In this document: one piece after another, positions 34,970 through 42,623 of the stretch
Position numbering within the stretch: the stretch's first letter is position 1
Layout: each line of letters begins with the position of its first letter
From: a virus
Length of the DNA stretch: 48,517 nt
Virus record (IMG/VR): IMGVR_UViG_3300017714_000017
Span: 1 to 48,517 of that record
Reading direction: 5' to 3' (one strand)
The notes under the pieces: model-generated
Seen by the model: the letters and a program-made list of their open reading frames with translations, nothing else
What the model was told of the DNA's origin: nothing
Database searches by the model: none
Program-made: the position numbers and the translations under genes

Positions 34970-34987
34970 GTTACAAAAAAAATACAA

Positions 34988-35614
34988 TTACTGAGGTGGT
35001 CTTGCCCAGCCAGGTTTTGCTCCACCTGCATTAGAGTCATTTGCAGAGCTTCCATCGATGGAACTCTGAATACCTTCCATTGTGGACGGTGCAGGTGCTA
35101 AAGCAACTGGTGCTGGTGCTGGAGCAGGATTTTCTGCTGGAGCAATTGCAGAAGGGTTTGCCTTTTGCTGACCTGCTCTGTTACCTTGTGGGTCAAGTAT
35201 TTTCTTAACCTCGGTGTAACCCTTTGCAGCAGCTTCATCGCCTTTTTGAAGTCCGACAACGACCCTAAACGGCCTGTTGTAAAGATCTCCACACAAAGGT
35301 TGCTGTAACGGTTGCAGGTAGCCGCAGCAATGGCAAATTGCTGACAAATCAGCACGAGCTATATTCACTGCTTCTGCTGATCGCAAATGGCCTAAGTTTA
35401 ACCCGTAAAAACCTGTGGTTCCTGCCAATGGACCTTCAGTAATTTTAAGGACAAAAACTAATCTTTGACCGGCTGATGCGTCAGCAAAAGGTTTCCACTC
35501 TGCCGATTCTATGACTACTAAATGTCCGTTTGAATCTGACACAGGTAGGCTGCCGCCACCACCGGATGCAGGTTGTACTTCTAAAGGATTAAAACCAGAT
35601 AATAAATCGTTCAT
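34988..35614 (-). CDS. ssDNA-binding-like protein (DUF669 family)
   Basis: A 208-residue protein. Residues 1-135 show the DUF669 pattern: FNP near the start, NGHLVVIESAEWKPFADA, RLVFVLKITEGPLAGTTGFYGLNL and RPFRVVVGLQ, a small OB-like domain found beside phage recombinases. The remainder is a Pro/Ala-rich linker and an acidic-to-Gly tail ending in aromatic KPGWARPPQ, like the flexible tails of SSB proteins. Located between Sak4-like ATPase and the attenuator. Confidence 0.82.
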   Translation of the reverse strand: MNDLLSGFNPLEVQPASGGGGSLPVSDSNGHLVVIESAEWKPFADASAGQRLVFVLKITEGPLAGTTGFYGLNLGHLRSAEAVNIARADLSAICHCCGYLQPLQQPLCGDLYNRPFRVVVGLQKGDEAAAKGYTEVKKILDPQGNRAGQQKANPSAIAPAENPAPAPAPVALAPAPSTMEGIQSSIDGSSANDSNAGGAKPGWARPPQ

Positions 35615-35615
35615 A

Positions 35616-36320
35616 CTATACCTCTTCTTTCATTCGTGAAAAAATTGAATTTAGATTGGCGTATTCTAGTTCGCCAAACTTACCGTACCTACTTTTTGCC
35701 GCAATTTGCGGAGTTCGCATTGTGCGAAAAACTCTTTTCTTTTCCTGACTTTCGTCATTTGGATCAACGTAAATTTCCATATGGAAAACTTCGCCAACAA
35801 GATAATCAAGCATTCCCTGAATTTGTTTTCCAGGGAAAGCTGGGTTCCAAATTAAACCACCTGTTGTGTGGTCTTGAATTTTTTCTTCTTTACAAAGAAA
35901 AACTACATTGAAACCAATTTCTGACAACGCACGAAAATCGTGAATTATTTGCATAGCCCAATCAGCTAACTCTCCGTAAGCTTTCATTGGATTTTTAAAA
36001 CTACTCTTGTTAGTTCTTAACCAAAGTAAACCTAACTCAGTTAAATCATCTAAAATGATCGTCTTAAAACCTTCGCCTTTTGGATAACCAAAATTATTTA
36101 ATCTTGCCATTTCCAAACAATTTTTTATATCTTCAGGTTTTCTAACTGATAAAAACGGTACGTCAAAAGATCTTAGGCTACTTAGCCCCATATCAACGTC
36201 AATAACAACGGCATCGCTGCAATCTTGCGGGTTAGCTAAGAAAGTTTTACCAACACCTGCTGCGCCGTAAATTAAAACTACAGGACTAACTTTTGAATTT
36301 TTAGTCGTTTGTATTTGCAT
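35616..36320 (-). CDS. Sak4-like RecA-fold ATPase
   Basis: A 234-residue ATPase. Walker A GAAGVGKT (19-26) and Walker B TIILDD (87-92) stand in a short RecA core; FPGK--QGMLDYLVGEVF and a late TP...A..R are typical of the AAA_24/Sak4 group, which acts with an SSB partner in single-strand annealing. The DUF669 protein next door is the usual partner. Start ATG 36320 lies inside the csrA 3' end (20-base overlap). Confidence 0.88.
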   Translation of the reverse strand: MQIQTTKNSKVSPVVLIYGAAGVGKTFLANPQDCSDAVVIDVDMGLSSLRSFDVPFLSVRKPEDIKNCLEMARLNNFGYPKGEGFKTIILDDLTELGLLWLRTNKSSFKNPMKAYGELADWAMQIIHDFRALSEIGFNVVFLCKEEKIQDHTTGGLIWNPAFPGKQIQGMLDYLVGEVFHMEIYVDPNDESQEKKRVFRTMRTPQIAAKSRYGKFGELEYANLNSIFSRMKEEV

Positions 36321-36471
36321 TTTTTTCCTCGTAATCGTTTCTCCAAACTTTTATTTCTTTTGGGGCATCAATTCCAATTTTTACTTGATTGCCTTGGACT
36401 CTTACAACTGTTAAGACAATGTCCTGACCAATCGTAATTTTATCATTCTCTTTTCTTGAGATAACTAACAT
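36301..36471 (-). CDS. csrA: CsrA/RsmA-type RNA-binding translational regulator
   Basis: A 56-residue protein. It begins MLVISRKENDKITIGQ and continues IVLTVVRVQGNQVKIGID, APKEIKVWRNDYEE, following the CsrA pattern along the whole length. The two RNA-contacting zones are kept: the N-terminal LVISR strand and the WRNDY segment, with the essential Arg (44 in E. coli CsrA). CsrA dimers bind GGA in hairpin loops or at Shine-Dalgarno sites and usually repress translation. Its own start has GGAGG (GGAGGAACCGATG), so autoregulation is possible. It is co-transcribed with the recombination genes. Confidence 0.93.
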   Translation of the reverse strand: MLVISRKENDKITIGQDIVLTVVRVQGNQVKIGIDAPKEIKVWRNDYEEKNANTND

Positions 36472-36492
36472 CGGTTCCTCCGAATAAAGAAT

Positions 36493-36510
36493 GCCCGTGT
36501 AAACACGGGC
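36493..36510 (-). other. Perfect hairpin between upstream orphan gene and csrA
   Basis: Arms GCCCGTGT and ACACGGGC separated by two bases form a perfect eight-base stem 22 bases ahead of the csrA start on the minus strand. There is only a weak T-run after it, so it may be an attenuator, RNA-processing site or part of a CsrA binding region rather than a strong terminator. Confidence 0.6.
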
Positions 36511-36527
36511 GTAAAAGAAAAGACCAA

Positions 36528-36953
36528 CTATTTGATCTTAAGTTGCGGGCTACCGGCTTTAACTGTCATAACAGTTTCAACTTGCCTCAAAAGCTTTAAA
36601 GCCTTGCTAGTTTTAACCCCAGCGTTTTGCTCTGCTTCAGCAATTTTTTGCAATTGCTTGTATTCCTTAGTGTTTAGTTTTGCAGACCAACTAAACAAAC
36701 GAAGTCGATCTTCAGAAGATAGACTCTCAGCAAGCTGTTGCGTTTCGCCGTTTTTGTTTTCAAGCGTATAACGCTGGCTTTTACAAATTGACAAAACTCC
36801 AATTTCTGTATCAACATTTTGAGTTCCCTCAAGCATGCTATCGTCGGCAAACCTTTCGAGAACCTTTAACCTAAGCCTAGCCTCTTCCGCTTTCCAAGAG
36901 TTCATTGCCTGTTGAGCTTCACGCCACTGCGATACAAGTTCGTTTTTCGTCAT
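36528..36953 (-). CDS. Conserved phage-type hypothetical protein, first gene of the leftward operon
   Basis: A 141-residue protein from ATG 36953 (the longer TTG start lacks support). The N-terminal half is a coiled coil with W-x-A-E-x-R-LRLKVLERF; next comes TEIGVLSICKSQRYTLEN, a L-RLFSWSAKLNTKEYKQL helix, and a final VMTVKAGSPQLKIK. Proteins of this design occur in many phages next to SSB/annealase genes. I see no catalytic motif. First gene behind the leftward promoter. Confidence 0.75.
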   Translation of the reverse strand: MTKNELVSQWREAQQAMNSWKAEEARLRLKVLERFADDSMLEGTQNVDTEIGVLSICKSQRYTLENKNGETQQLAESLSSEDRLRLFSWSAKLNTKEYKQLQKIAEAEQNAGVKTSKALKLLRQVETVMTVKAGSPQLKIK

Positions 36954-36998
36954 CAGTTTTTCCAATCATTTGGGGGTTAAGAAACTTGTGAGATAGAA

Positions 36999-37027
36999 AA
37001 GGTATCGGCAAATTAAATAGCAGTCAA
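36999..37027 (-). promoter_or_regulatory. Leftward promoter of the replication/recombination operon
   Basis: On the minus strand TTGACT (37022-37027) is followed after exactly 17 bases by TACCTT (36999-37004). The first gene start is 46 bases downstream of the -10. It forms a divergent pair with the rightward promoter. Confidence 0.7.
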
Positions 37028-37030
37028 CAC

Positions 37031-37050
37031 TAAATTTTAAAAAATTTTCT
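37031..37050. promoter_or_regulatory. AT-rich spacer, possible operator between divergent promoters
   Basis: Between the two -35 boxes lie palindromic AAATTT/AAAATTTT words (37033-37048). They could bind the HTH protein encoded just to the right; AT-rich DNA gives such words by chance, so this is only a candidate. Confidence 0.35.
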
Positions 37051-37053
37051 GAC

Positions 37054-37082
37054 TTGACACAAAAATAGATAGCGAATATGTT
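37054..37082 (+). promoter_or_regulatory. Rightward promoter of the HTH and primase genes
   Basis: A perfect TTGACA (37054-37059) is followed after 17 bases by TATGTT (37077-37082). It lies ahead of the HTH gene at 37120, whose Shine-Dalgarno (TTGGAG) is downstream of the predicted start point. This excludes the ATG at 37078 as a start. Confidence 0.72.
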
Positions 37083-37119
37083 TCTGGCTCAACTTTTTAC
37101 TAATTTTTTGGAGTTTTTA

Positions 37120-37347
37120 ATGCCTAGAAAAAAGAAAAAAACTGGCAGAAGTTTTGTAGAGCATGTCAGGCAACTTGTAATTAACAGACCTCGACCTTAC
37201 ACCTTTGAAGTTATTATTGAAGGTATTGAGCCTGAAGTTTCAATACAATGGCTTTCTAATTTTTGCAACGGTAAGGTTAAAAACCCTAATGCTGACGTTG
37301 CAGTTGCTCTTTACAATCTTCTTTCTGAAGAACCGCTTAACTTTTAA
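37120..37347 (+). CDS. Small Cro/XRE-like DNA-binding regulator
   Basis: A 75-residue basic protein from ATG 37120 (TTGGAG upstream). After PRKKKKTG comes a helix-turn-helix (FEVIIEGIEPEVSIQWLSNFCNGKV) and the N-PNADVAVALYNLL helix common in phage Cro-like and transposase-recruiter proteins. It is encoded first in the rightward transcript, directly beside the divergent promoters, so auto- and cross-regulation is likely. No partner repressor or integrase was found. Confidence 0.78.
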   Translation: MPRKKKKTGRSFVEHVRQLVINRPRPYTFEVIIEGIEPEVSIQWLSNFCNGKVKNPNADVAVALYNLLSEEPLNF

Positions 37348-37361
37348 TTTGAGGCAAAAGG

Positions 37362-39743
37362 ATGTTGCATAACGTACCAAATGAAATGCGTGAATACGCG
37401 CAGTGGGTTTGTTATAGAATTGAAGGATCAGGAAAAAAGAAAACTAAAATTCCTTATTGTCCACAAACTGGAAGACCTGCTTCAGTAAAGAATCCTAGCC
37501 AATGGACTACTTACGATGCCGCCATGTCTTGCCTGGTTTCAGGTGAATATCACGGAATAGGTTTTGTGCTTACTCATAATGACCCATTCTTTTTTATCGA
37601 CCTCGATGACATTGAATGCTCAGATGCAAAGCAAAGGCAAATTGATATTGCCGCCGACTTTCAAACCTACCAAGAAAGAAGTCCTTCTGGCAAAGGGCTT
37701 CATATCATAGGAAAGGGTAGCGTTCCAAGCGGTAGGCGAATTTCAAAACTTGGAATTGAAGTTTACTCGAATGAAAGATATATGACCGTTACAGGTGATG
37801 TATTTGACGGAAAAAATAAGATTGAGTTAGAGCAGGCAAAGCTTTCTATGTTGTGGGAAATGCTGGGTAAAAACCGTTCAGCAAGTGTCGTTATTCACGA
37901 CGGTAATTCTCCACAAATTCATGACGATTTAACCATTTATAACAAAGCAGCAAATGCATCTAACGGTCAAAAGTTTTTAGATCTTTGGAATGGTCAATGG
38001 CAGCTTTATCATGAATACGAGAGTCAATCTGAAGCAGATCTTAGCCTTTGCAATCTAATAGCTTTTTACACCAAAAATAAAGATCAATTGCGAAGAATGT
38101 TTTTGCAGTCTGGAATGTTTCGAGCAGAAAAATCAACTCGACCTAGTTATCTCGAACCCATGCTTCAAAAAGCTTACGACCAAATAGAAACCAGTTTGAA
38201 CTTTGATGTTTTGTTTAATGAGTTGCAAGATTTTAGGACAAAACTTTCATCCGAAACTTTTCATAAAGAAATACCTCAAGATCCACTTTTTGTTGACCCA
38301 AATAAAAAGCCAAAACTAAAACCACAAAAACTAAAAAACAATTTACCGAAAGGTTGGGCTGGATCGACAATACCAAAGCCACCAGGATTGATGGGAGAGG
38401 TTGCAGAATTTATTCTTAGCCAATCACCACATCAAATACCAGAAATCGCAATTGCAGCGTCGATTGGTTTTATGTCTGGAGTTTGCGGAAAAGCTTACAA
38501 CATTTCTGACAGCGGTCTAAACCATTATGTGATTTTTGTAGCTCCAACAGGTTCAGGCAAGGATGCAGCCGCAAAAGGATTGTCAAAAATATTCAATCAC
38601 TTTTCTGAACAATTTCCAGTTGTTGGTGATTTTGAAGGTCCGGCGGATTTTTCTAGCGGTCAAGCGATCATTAGCCATTTGTCAAACCACAAAACTGGTT
38701 GTTTTGTAAGTTACCTTGGAGAGTTCGGGGCAAGATTGTGCGAACTGTCAAATGATAAATTTGGTCCGAACGTAAGTTTAAAGAGAATGCTGCTCGATCT
38801 TTATACTAAATCATCTATTCGAGATACGATCAAACCAACTGTTTATTCAGATGTCACAAAAAACACAAACAAAATTAAAAGTCCCGCTGTAACAATTCTT
38901 TGTGAAACCCAACAGCATCTCTTGTTTGAAAACATAGATGAAGGAACTATTGAATCCGGGCTAATACCCAGATTTGTAATGATTCATTATGAAGGGAAAC
39001 GAGTAAAGCTAAATCGTAATTTTAGAAATGCAAAAATAAGCAAAGATCTGCACGATCAATTGTCATCGTTGTTTTCCGTTGTCTTTACTTACTTAAACTC
39101 AATGACTGCAAATGAAGTTGAGCTTGATAGCGAGGCTGACAAGATGCTTGACGAATTTGACGATGAATGTGACAGGATGATTGATGAAGCGAGTGACATG
39201 GTTAAAAACCTTTGGACTAGAATGAGTTTTAAAGCAACCAAGCTCTCTGCTTTAGTTGCTGTTGGATTAAATCCAGTCAAACCTGTTGTCACAAGAGAGT
39301 GCGTTGAATGGGCTTTAAATTTACTTAGGCTTGACATTGAAAAACTAAGTCAGAAGGTTATTGAGGGCAGAATCGGATCAGACAGTGGGGAATTGCTTCA
39401 GCAAAGCGAATTGAGAAAAGCCATTAGAAATTATTTGCTATTAGATTATGCAAAAACAAAAAGGATAGGAAACTCTGACATAAACAAACTAATGTTTGAT
39501 CATGGAATTGTTCCCATGTTTTTCTTGAGCCATAAATGCATCAGAAAGGCTTGTTTTAAGAAAGACAGGATCGGTGCAACCAACTCATTGAAAAGAGCGT
39601 TACAATGCCTTGTAGACAACGGAGAACTGTACCGTTTAAAAAAGACAGAATCGCAAAGCCAATTCGGTTTTAGCGGAGAGTGCTTTGCGATTCTGAATAA
39701 AGAGATTTTAACTGAAGCTAGAAACTTAAAGTTCAACGGATAG
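37362..39743 (+). CDS. PrimPol-like primase fused to DUF3987-type ATPase/helicase
   Basis: A 793-residue replication protein. N-terminal 1-165: archaeo-eukaryotic primase/PrimPol core with IDLDD (79-83), the SPSGKGLHI strand (107-115) and the IEVY...R...TG end. Residues about 205-275 carry the SEADLSLCNLIAFYT...R..F--SG accessory helix bundle of the NrS-1-type family. Residues about 325-600 are a P-loop ATPase with PTGSGKD (395-401) in the DUF3987 style. The C-terminal end is a winged-helix-like block. It probably primes and unwinds at the origin and feeds polymerase B. Confidence 0.88.
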   Translation: MLHNVPNEMREYAQWVCYRIEGSGKKKTKIPYCPQTGRPASVKNPSQWTTYDAAMSCLVSGEYHGIGFVLTHNDPFFFIDLDDIECSDAKQRQIDIAADFQTYQERSPSGKGLHIIGKGSVPSGRRISKLGIEVYSNERYMTVTGDVFDGKNKIELEQAKLSMLWEMLGKNRSASVVIHDGNSPQIHDDLTIYNKAANASNGQKFLDLWNGQWQLYHEYESQSEADLSLCNLIAFYTKNKDQLRRMFLQSGMFRAEKSTRPSYLEPMLQKAYDQIETSLNFDVLFNELQDFRTKLSSETFHKEIPQDPLFVDPNKKPKLKPQKLKNNLPKGWAGSTIPKPPGLMGEVAEFILSQSPHQIPEIAIAASIGFMSGVCGKAYNISDSGLNHYVIFVAPTGSGKDAAAKGLSKIFNHFSEQFPVVGDFEGPADFSSGQAIISHLSNHKTGCFVSYLGEFGARLCELSNDKFGPNVSLKRMLLDLYTKSSIRDTIKPTVYSDVTKNTNKIKSPAVTILCETQQHLLFENIDEGTIESGLIPRFVMIHYEGKRVKLNRNFRNAKISKDLHDQLSSLFSVVFTYLNSMTANEVELDSEADKMLDEFDDECDRMIDEASDMVKNLWTRMSFKATKLSALVAVGLNPVKPVVTRECVEWALNLLRLDIEKLSQKVIEGRIGSDSGELLQQSELRKAIRNYLLLDYAKTKRIGNSDINKLMFDHGIVPMFFLSHKCIRKACFKKDRIGATNSLKRALQCLVDNGELYRLKKTESQSQFGFSGECFAILNKEILTEARNLKFNG

Positions 39744-39848
39744 CATTGTTGATATGCAAATAAATGTCATCAAAAAAGTGTTAAACCCAAAGACAACTAA
39801 AGTGACTAACAAAAACAAAAGAAGCGTGAAAATTTTTAGTAATATCAT
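39726..39848 (-). CDS. 40-residue hydrophobic membrane peptide
   Basis: Begins MILLKIFTLLLFLLVTLVVFGF and continues with a second hydrophobic stretch, ending LSVEL. A perfect GGGAGG lies seven bases ahead of the ATG, which forms ATGA with the stop of the preceding gene. It overlaps the primase 3' end by 18 bases on the opposite strand. Nearly the whole peptide is a membrane helix. Function unknown, perhaps host-membrane interference or a holin-like role. Confidence 0.6.
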   Translation of the reverse strand: MILLKIFTLLLFLLVTLVVFGFNTFLMTFICISTMLSVEL

Positions 39849-40192
39849 CTGAAGTCCTCCCAAGATTTCCACTCAATCGAATGATTATTTTCTCTGACGT
39901 AATTTAAAAGCATTGTCTCAAAAGCTTTTTGCGATTCGTCAGTCAAAAAACAATCAGAGTTTCCAAGAGCAGTTACGATTGATGCGGAATTAATCTCCAC
40001 ATCGAGAATCTCGATTTCATCAGCGGTCGCTGGATACCCAGGGTCCCCGTTGCTTAGATAGCGAACTTCAGGATCGCCTGAAATTAATTGAAGTTCAAAG
40101 ACACAATCAAATTCTAGCGTGGGATCACCGTTGTCATTCCAGATCGCAAAGCAGTCCCAATGTTCTTCCACAATTTTAATATCTTTTTTCAT
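39845..40192 (-). CDS. Hypothetical protein
   Basis: A 115-residue acidic protein with PGYPATADEIEILDVEI in the middle, an arrangement seen in other phage orphans. Shares TAATG with the upstream gene and ATGA with the downstream peptide, so it belongs to the same translational unit. No assigned family. Confidence 0.68.
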   Translation of the reverse strand: MKKDIKIVEEHWDCFAIWNDNGDPTLEFDCVFELQLISGDPEVRYLSNGDPGYPATADEIEILDVEINSASIVTALGNSDCFLTDESQKAFETMLLNYVRENNHSIEWKSWEDFR

Positions 40193-40446
40193 TAGTAGAT
40201 CTCCGGTAAATAAGTTGTAACGACTTCGCCTGACTTCTTAATGCTTCCAGCTTTAGTAAATTCGTGAACAGCAACGCCTGCGCCGTTACCTTCGTCGTCC
40301 CGTTGGATAAAGATTGCCGATCCATCATCTAACAAAAGATAAGGAAAATTATCGGAGGTGTATCCACAAGAAATAATCTTTTTGCCCTTCACCCTTTTTT
40401 CAAATGGTTTGGCAAATTTTTTCTTGTCATCGTCCAAACTAATCAT
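40192..40446 (-). CDS. Hypothetical protein
   Basis: An 84-residue basic-to-neutral protein from ATG 40446 (AAGGA six bases upstream; a GTG at 40449 is the alternative). Small beta-type domain with SCGYTSDNFPYLLLDDGSA. Single-base overlaps with both neighbours. Function unknown. Confidence 0.65.
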   Translation of the reverse strand: MISLDDDKKKFAKPFEKRVKGKKIISCGYTSDNFPYLLLDDGSAIFIQRDDEGNGAGVAVHEFTKAGSIKKSGEVVTTYLPEIY

Positions 40447-40631
40447 CACAGTTCCTTTCGGTAAGTTTCACATTGTTCAACACCATCGCTGTCGGTCACA
40501 AACAACCGAGTTTCGATCATGTCTTCGTTCAAAATAAAAGCCTTGCACCATCGCCTAGCGTTAGAAATGGTGCGAAAGCAACTAATTGGCAAAGCATCGA
40601 CCTTGCCGTTTACATACTCAATTTGAAGCAC
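40446..40631 (-). CDS. Small hypothetical protein
   Basis: A 61-residue protein with GTG start at 40631 and GGAG upstream. Sequence looks ordered (VNGKVDALPISCFRTISNARRWCKAF); two Cys, no metal motif. It couples to the next gene through TGATG. Unknown function. Confidence 0.6.
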   Translation of the reverse strand: MLQIEYVNGKVDALPISCFRTISNARRWCKAFILNEDMIETRLFVTDSDGVEQCETYRKEL

Positions 40632-40645
40632 AGTTTTTCTCCAAT

Positions 40646-40936
40646 CTAAAGTTCAAAACAAAGAATAAAATGCAGTAGGTTTTGCCATCTACTTTCGTGA
40701 ATCTTATTTAAAATTCCTCGATCACATCTCCAATGTTTTCGATCATCGCAAATGGTGTAAGCGCACAACGAATGTTCGTCGTGTATCTGCCAATTTTCTA
40801 AGATCAACAATTTTTTCTGATCGGCAAAAGCCTTGAGATCAACAAAAAATTCGCAACCGCAATCGTTTAACATTTCCTCTTCTTGGGGCGTAGGTTCAAA
40901 TTCCCAAAGGTACAGTTTCGGTGAAAGCATTATCAT
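40646..40936 (-). CDS. Hypothetical protein
   Basis: A 96-residue protein from ATG 40936, which shares one base with the upstream stop (TAATG); a TTG 12 bases earlier is less likely. Contains PTPQEEEMLNDCGCEFF and several further Cys/His (HSLCAYTICDDRKHWRCD), possibly a metal site. No known family. Confidence 0.63.
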   Translation of the reverse strand: MIMLSPKLYLWEFEPTPQEEEMLNDCGCEFFVDLKAFADQKKLLILENWQIHDEHSLCAYTICDDRKHWRCDRGILNKIHESRWQNLLHFILCFEL

Positions 40937-41196
40937 TAAAAAACCCAATACAAAAAATAAACAAAAAGAGAGATGAAAATTACGGTAGTTGCGATCATGA
41001 ACGCTCTATCGCTCTGCTCTCGATCATTTTCAATCAGATCGATCATTTCCATGCATTTCTTAACAGTGCGACATGAGCCAGTTCTAGGGTCTTCGCCACC
41101 ATCGTAATCGTCGTGAACAAAATCAAAGTCAGGACTCAACTTAGGATCTCCAGGTTTCGGGCAATATCGAATTTCATAGTTTTTATATTTAATCAT
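40936..41196 (-). CDS. Membrane protein, C-tail anchored
   Basis: An 86-residue protein. The first 64 residues are acidic and soluble (GDPKLSPDFDFVHDDYDGGEDPRTGSCRT broken by two Cys); residues about 65-86 (AFMIATTVIFISLFVYFLYW) are a terminal transmembrane helix. Good GAGGAATAGAAATG start. The soluble part would face the cytoplasm. Unknown function. Confidence 0.65.
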   Translation of the reverse strand: MIKYKNYEIRYCPKPGDPKLSPDFDFVHDDYDGGEDPRTGSCRTVKKCMEMIDLIENDREQSDRAFMIATTVIFISLFVYFLYWVF

Positions 41197-41198
41197 TT

Positions 41199-41552
41199 CT
41201 ATTCCTCAATTAAAAAAAGTGAACCTTCATCTATTGCTCGAACGATACGAGTTCTGACGCGAAATGACTGGTCGCAGGTATGCTCTGATTCCGAATCAGA
41301 CACTTCGTGACGCACTGACCAAATTACTTTAATAGATCTGCGAGCTACCCCCATTGGGATATACTCTCTGCCAAAAAACAAATCAGTTTGATTGCCATCC
41401 CCCCAAATTTCATTTGTAGCAGGCAATGGAGTCTCAAAATATTTCACCGTTTTTGACGACAAAGCACCGTTAATAAGTCGAATAACTACTTCAACTCCGT
41501 CATCTTTAGCTGCTAAACTTTTTAGTTCGTTCAGAGATTCAATTTTCTTCAT
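41199..41552 (-). CDS. Hypothetical protein
   Basis: A 117-residue protein from ATG 41552 (GAGG six bases upstream); 14-base overlap with the zinc-ribbon gene upstream. Beta-rich with IKVIWSVRHEVSDSESEHTCDQSF and an acidic end. No recognised family. Confidence 0.65.
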   Translation of the reverse strand: MKKIESLNELKSLAAKDDGVEVVIRLINGALSSKTVKYFETPLPATNEIWGDGNQTDLFFGREYIPMGVARRSIKVIWSVRHEVSDSESEHTCDQSFRVRTRIVRAIDEGSLFLIEE

Positions 41553-42165
41553 TGCATTCCTCACATTCATTTTCAAATAACAATTTCCCACATCCCTTAC
41601 ATCGATTAATTTTATGCAAAACTTTGATCAAATTATTGTTTCGATATTTGCGATCAACCTCTCGATCTTCGCCGTTCACAAACTCTCTCAGTTCCATGTG
41701 GCCGCCATGCGTAACAAGAATGAACACGCTTTTTTGATGACATAGTTGAAACATTTCTTCTTCGCATCCGTCAGGATTTTCTAAACGAGACAAAATTCCG
41801 ATATCAGAGTGAGCTTTATAAATGATCTTTAATCTTGCCAGAACATTCATTTCATATTCCATTGATTTGAAACCCCATTTAAAAAATTCTTGCAAATCAT
41901 CTGTTTCAAATATGGTTTGCGATTCAAAAATTTCGCTCTCTCTGACAGCGGTATATCTTTTTGTCGATTGGCTCAAAAATAATCGCCTTTGAACCGGATC
42001 TTCGTGATCAACAAAAACACGCAAGCAATGCCCATCGTCCAACTTTGAATCTTTAAAAACAAAAGAGGGGCAGCAATCTTTGCACCATGAAACATCTTCA
42101 AACATGCCGCTATGAAAATGCTCTGGAACATCAATGTCTGGAAATTCTTCACTGTGTCGATTCAT
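41539..42165 (-). CDS. Hypothetical protein with C-terminal zinc ribbon
   Basis: A 208-residue protein. WCKDCCPSF lies near residue 28; the last 25 residues contain CKGCGKLLFENECEECNE, a likely zinc ribbon. The central part has ordered helical and strand segments without known enzyme motif (a HGGHMELREFVNG stretch near 150). Good GAGG start. It might bind DNA, RNA or a host protein. Confidence 0.68.
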   Translation of the reverse strand: MNRHSEEFPDIDVPEHFHSGMFEDVSWCKDCCPSFVFKDSKLDDGHCLRVFVDHEDPVQRRLFLSQSTKRYTAVRESEIFESQTIFETDDLQEFFKWGFKSMEYEMNVLARLKIIYKAHSDIGILSRLENPDGCEEEMFQLCHQKSVFILVTHGGHMELREFVNGEDREVDRKYRNNNLIKVLHKINRCKGCGKLLFENECEECNEEN

Positions 42166-42242
42166 CTTTTGACCTCACTGTTAAAACTAATAAACACAAG
42201 GACGCACCCACCAGGATTCAGTGGATGCGTGGCTGGTGGCGA
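42166..42242 (-). other. Intergenic hairpin, weak terminator candidate
   Basis: Within this short gap the arms at 42204-42213 and 42223-42232 (ACGCA-CCAC against GTGG-TGCGT, one mismatch) form a hairpin on the minus strand. There is only a weak, broken T-run afterwards. Could slow transcription between the two gene groups. Confidence 0.4.
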
Positions 42243-42623
42243 TTACTTTTTTACTCTGTCAGCATAGGGAGGCTTGTGGATCGGTTTAGCCTTTGCAAAT
42301 CGCAATGGATTTTGACAACCCCACTCCCTACCTTCTTTGCTCAGATTTGAGAGATCGCTGACTCGCTCGATTTTGATCGATGATCCAAAACGAGCTTGCA
42401 ACCGTTCTTGCATTCCTTCTGTGAAATTTTCCGCTGAGGGAAAAGCAATCAAATTTTCGTTATCGTCATCGTCAAATGCACGCTCCGCGAACCATTCTTT
42501 CAATTCGTAACGATCTTTAAATTGAAGATAAAAATCCCGTGGCTGATTAAATATCGAGATCAAATGTCTCGAACCATCGCCAATTTTAATTTCCATGAAA
42601 TCAAGTGTTATTCGCACGCTCAT
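42243..42623 (-). CDS. Hypothetical protein
   Basis: A 126-residue protein, ATG in an ATGA overlap with the gene upstream and GGGAG before it. It has ordered N-terminal strands (VRITLDFMEIKIGDGSRHLI), a Glu/Asp-rich helix (about 40-55) and a basic C-terminal end. No assigned family. Confidence 0.65.
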   Translation of the reverse strand: MSVRITLDFMEIKIGDGSRHLISIFNQPRDFYLQFKDRYELKEWFAERAFDDDDNENLIAFPSAENFTEGMQERLQARFGSSIKIERVSDLSNLSKEGREWGCQNPLRFAKAKPIHKPPYADRVKK

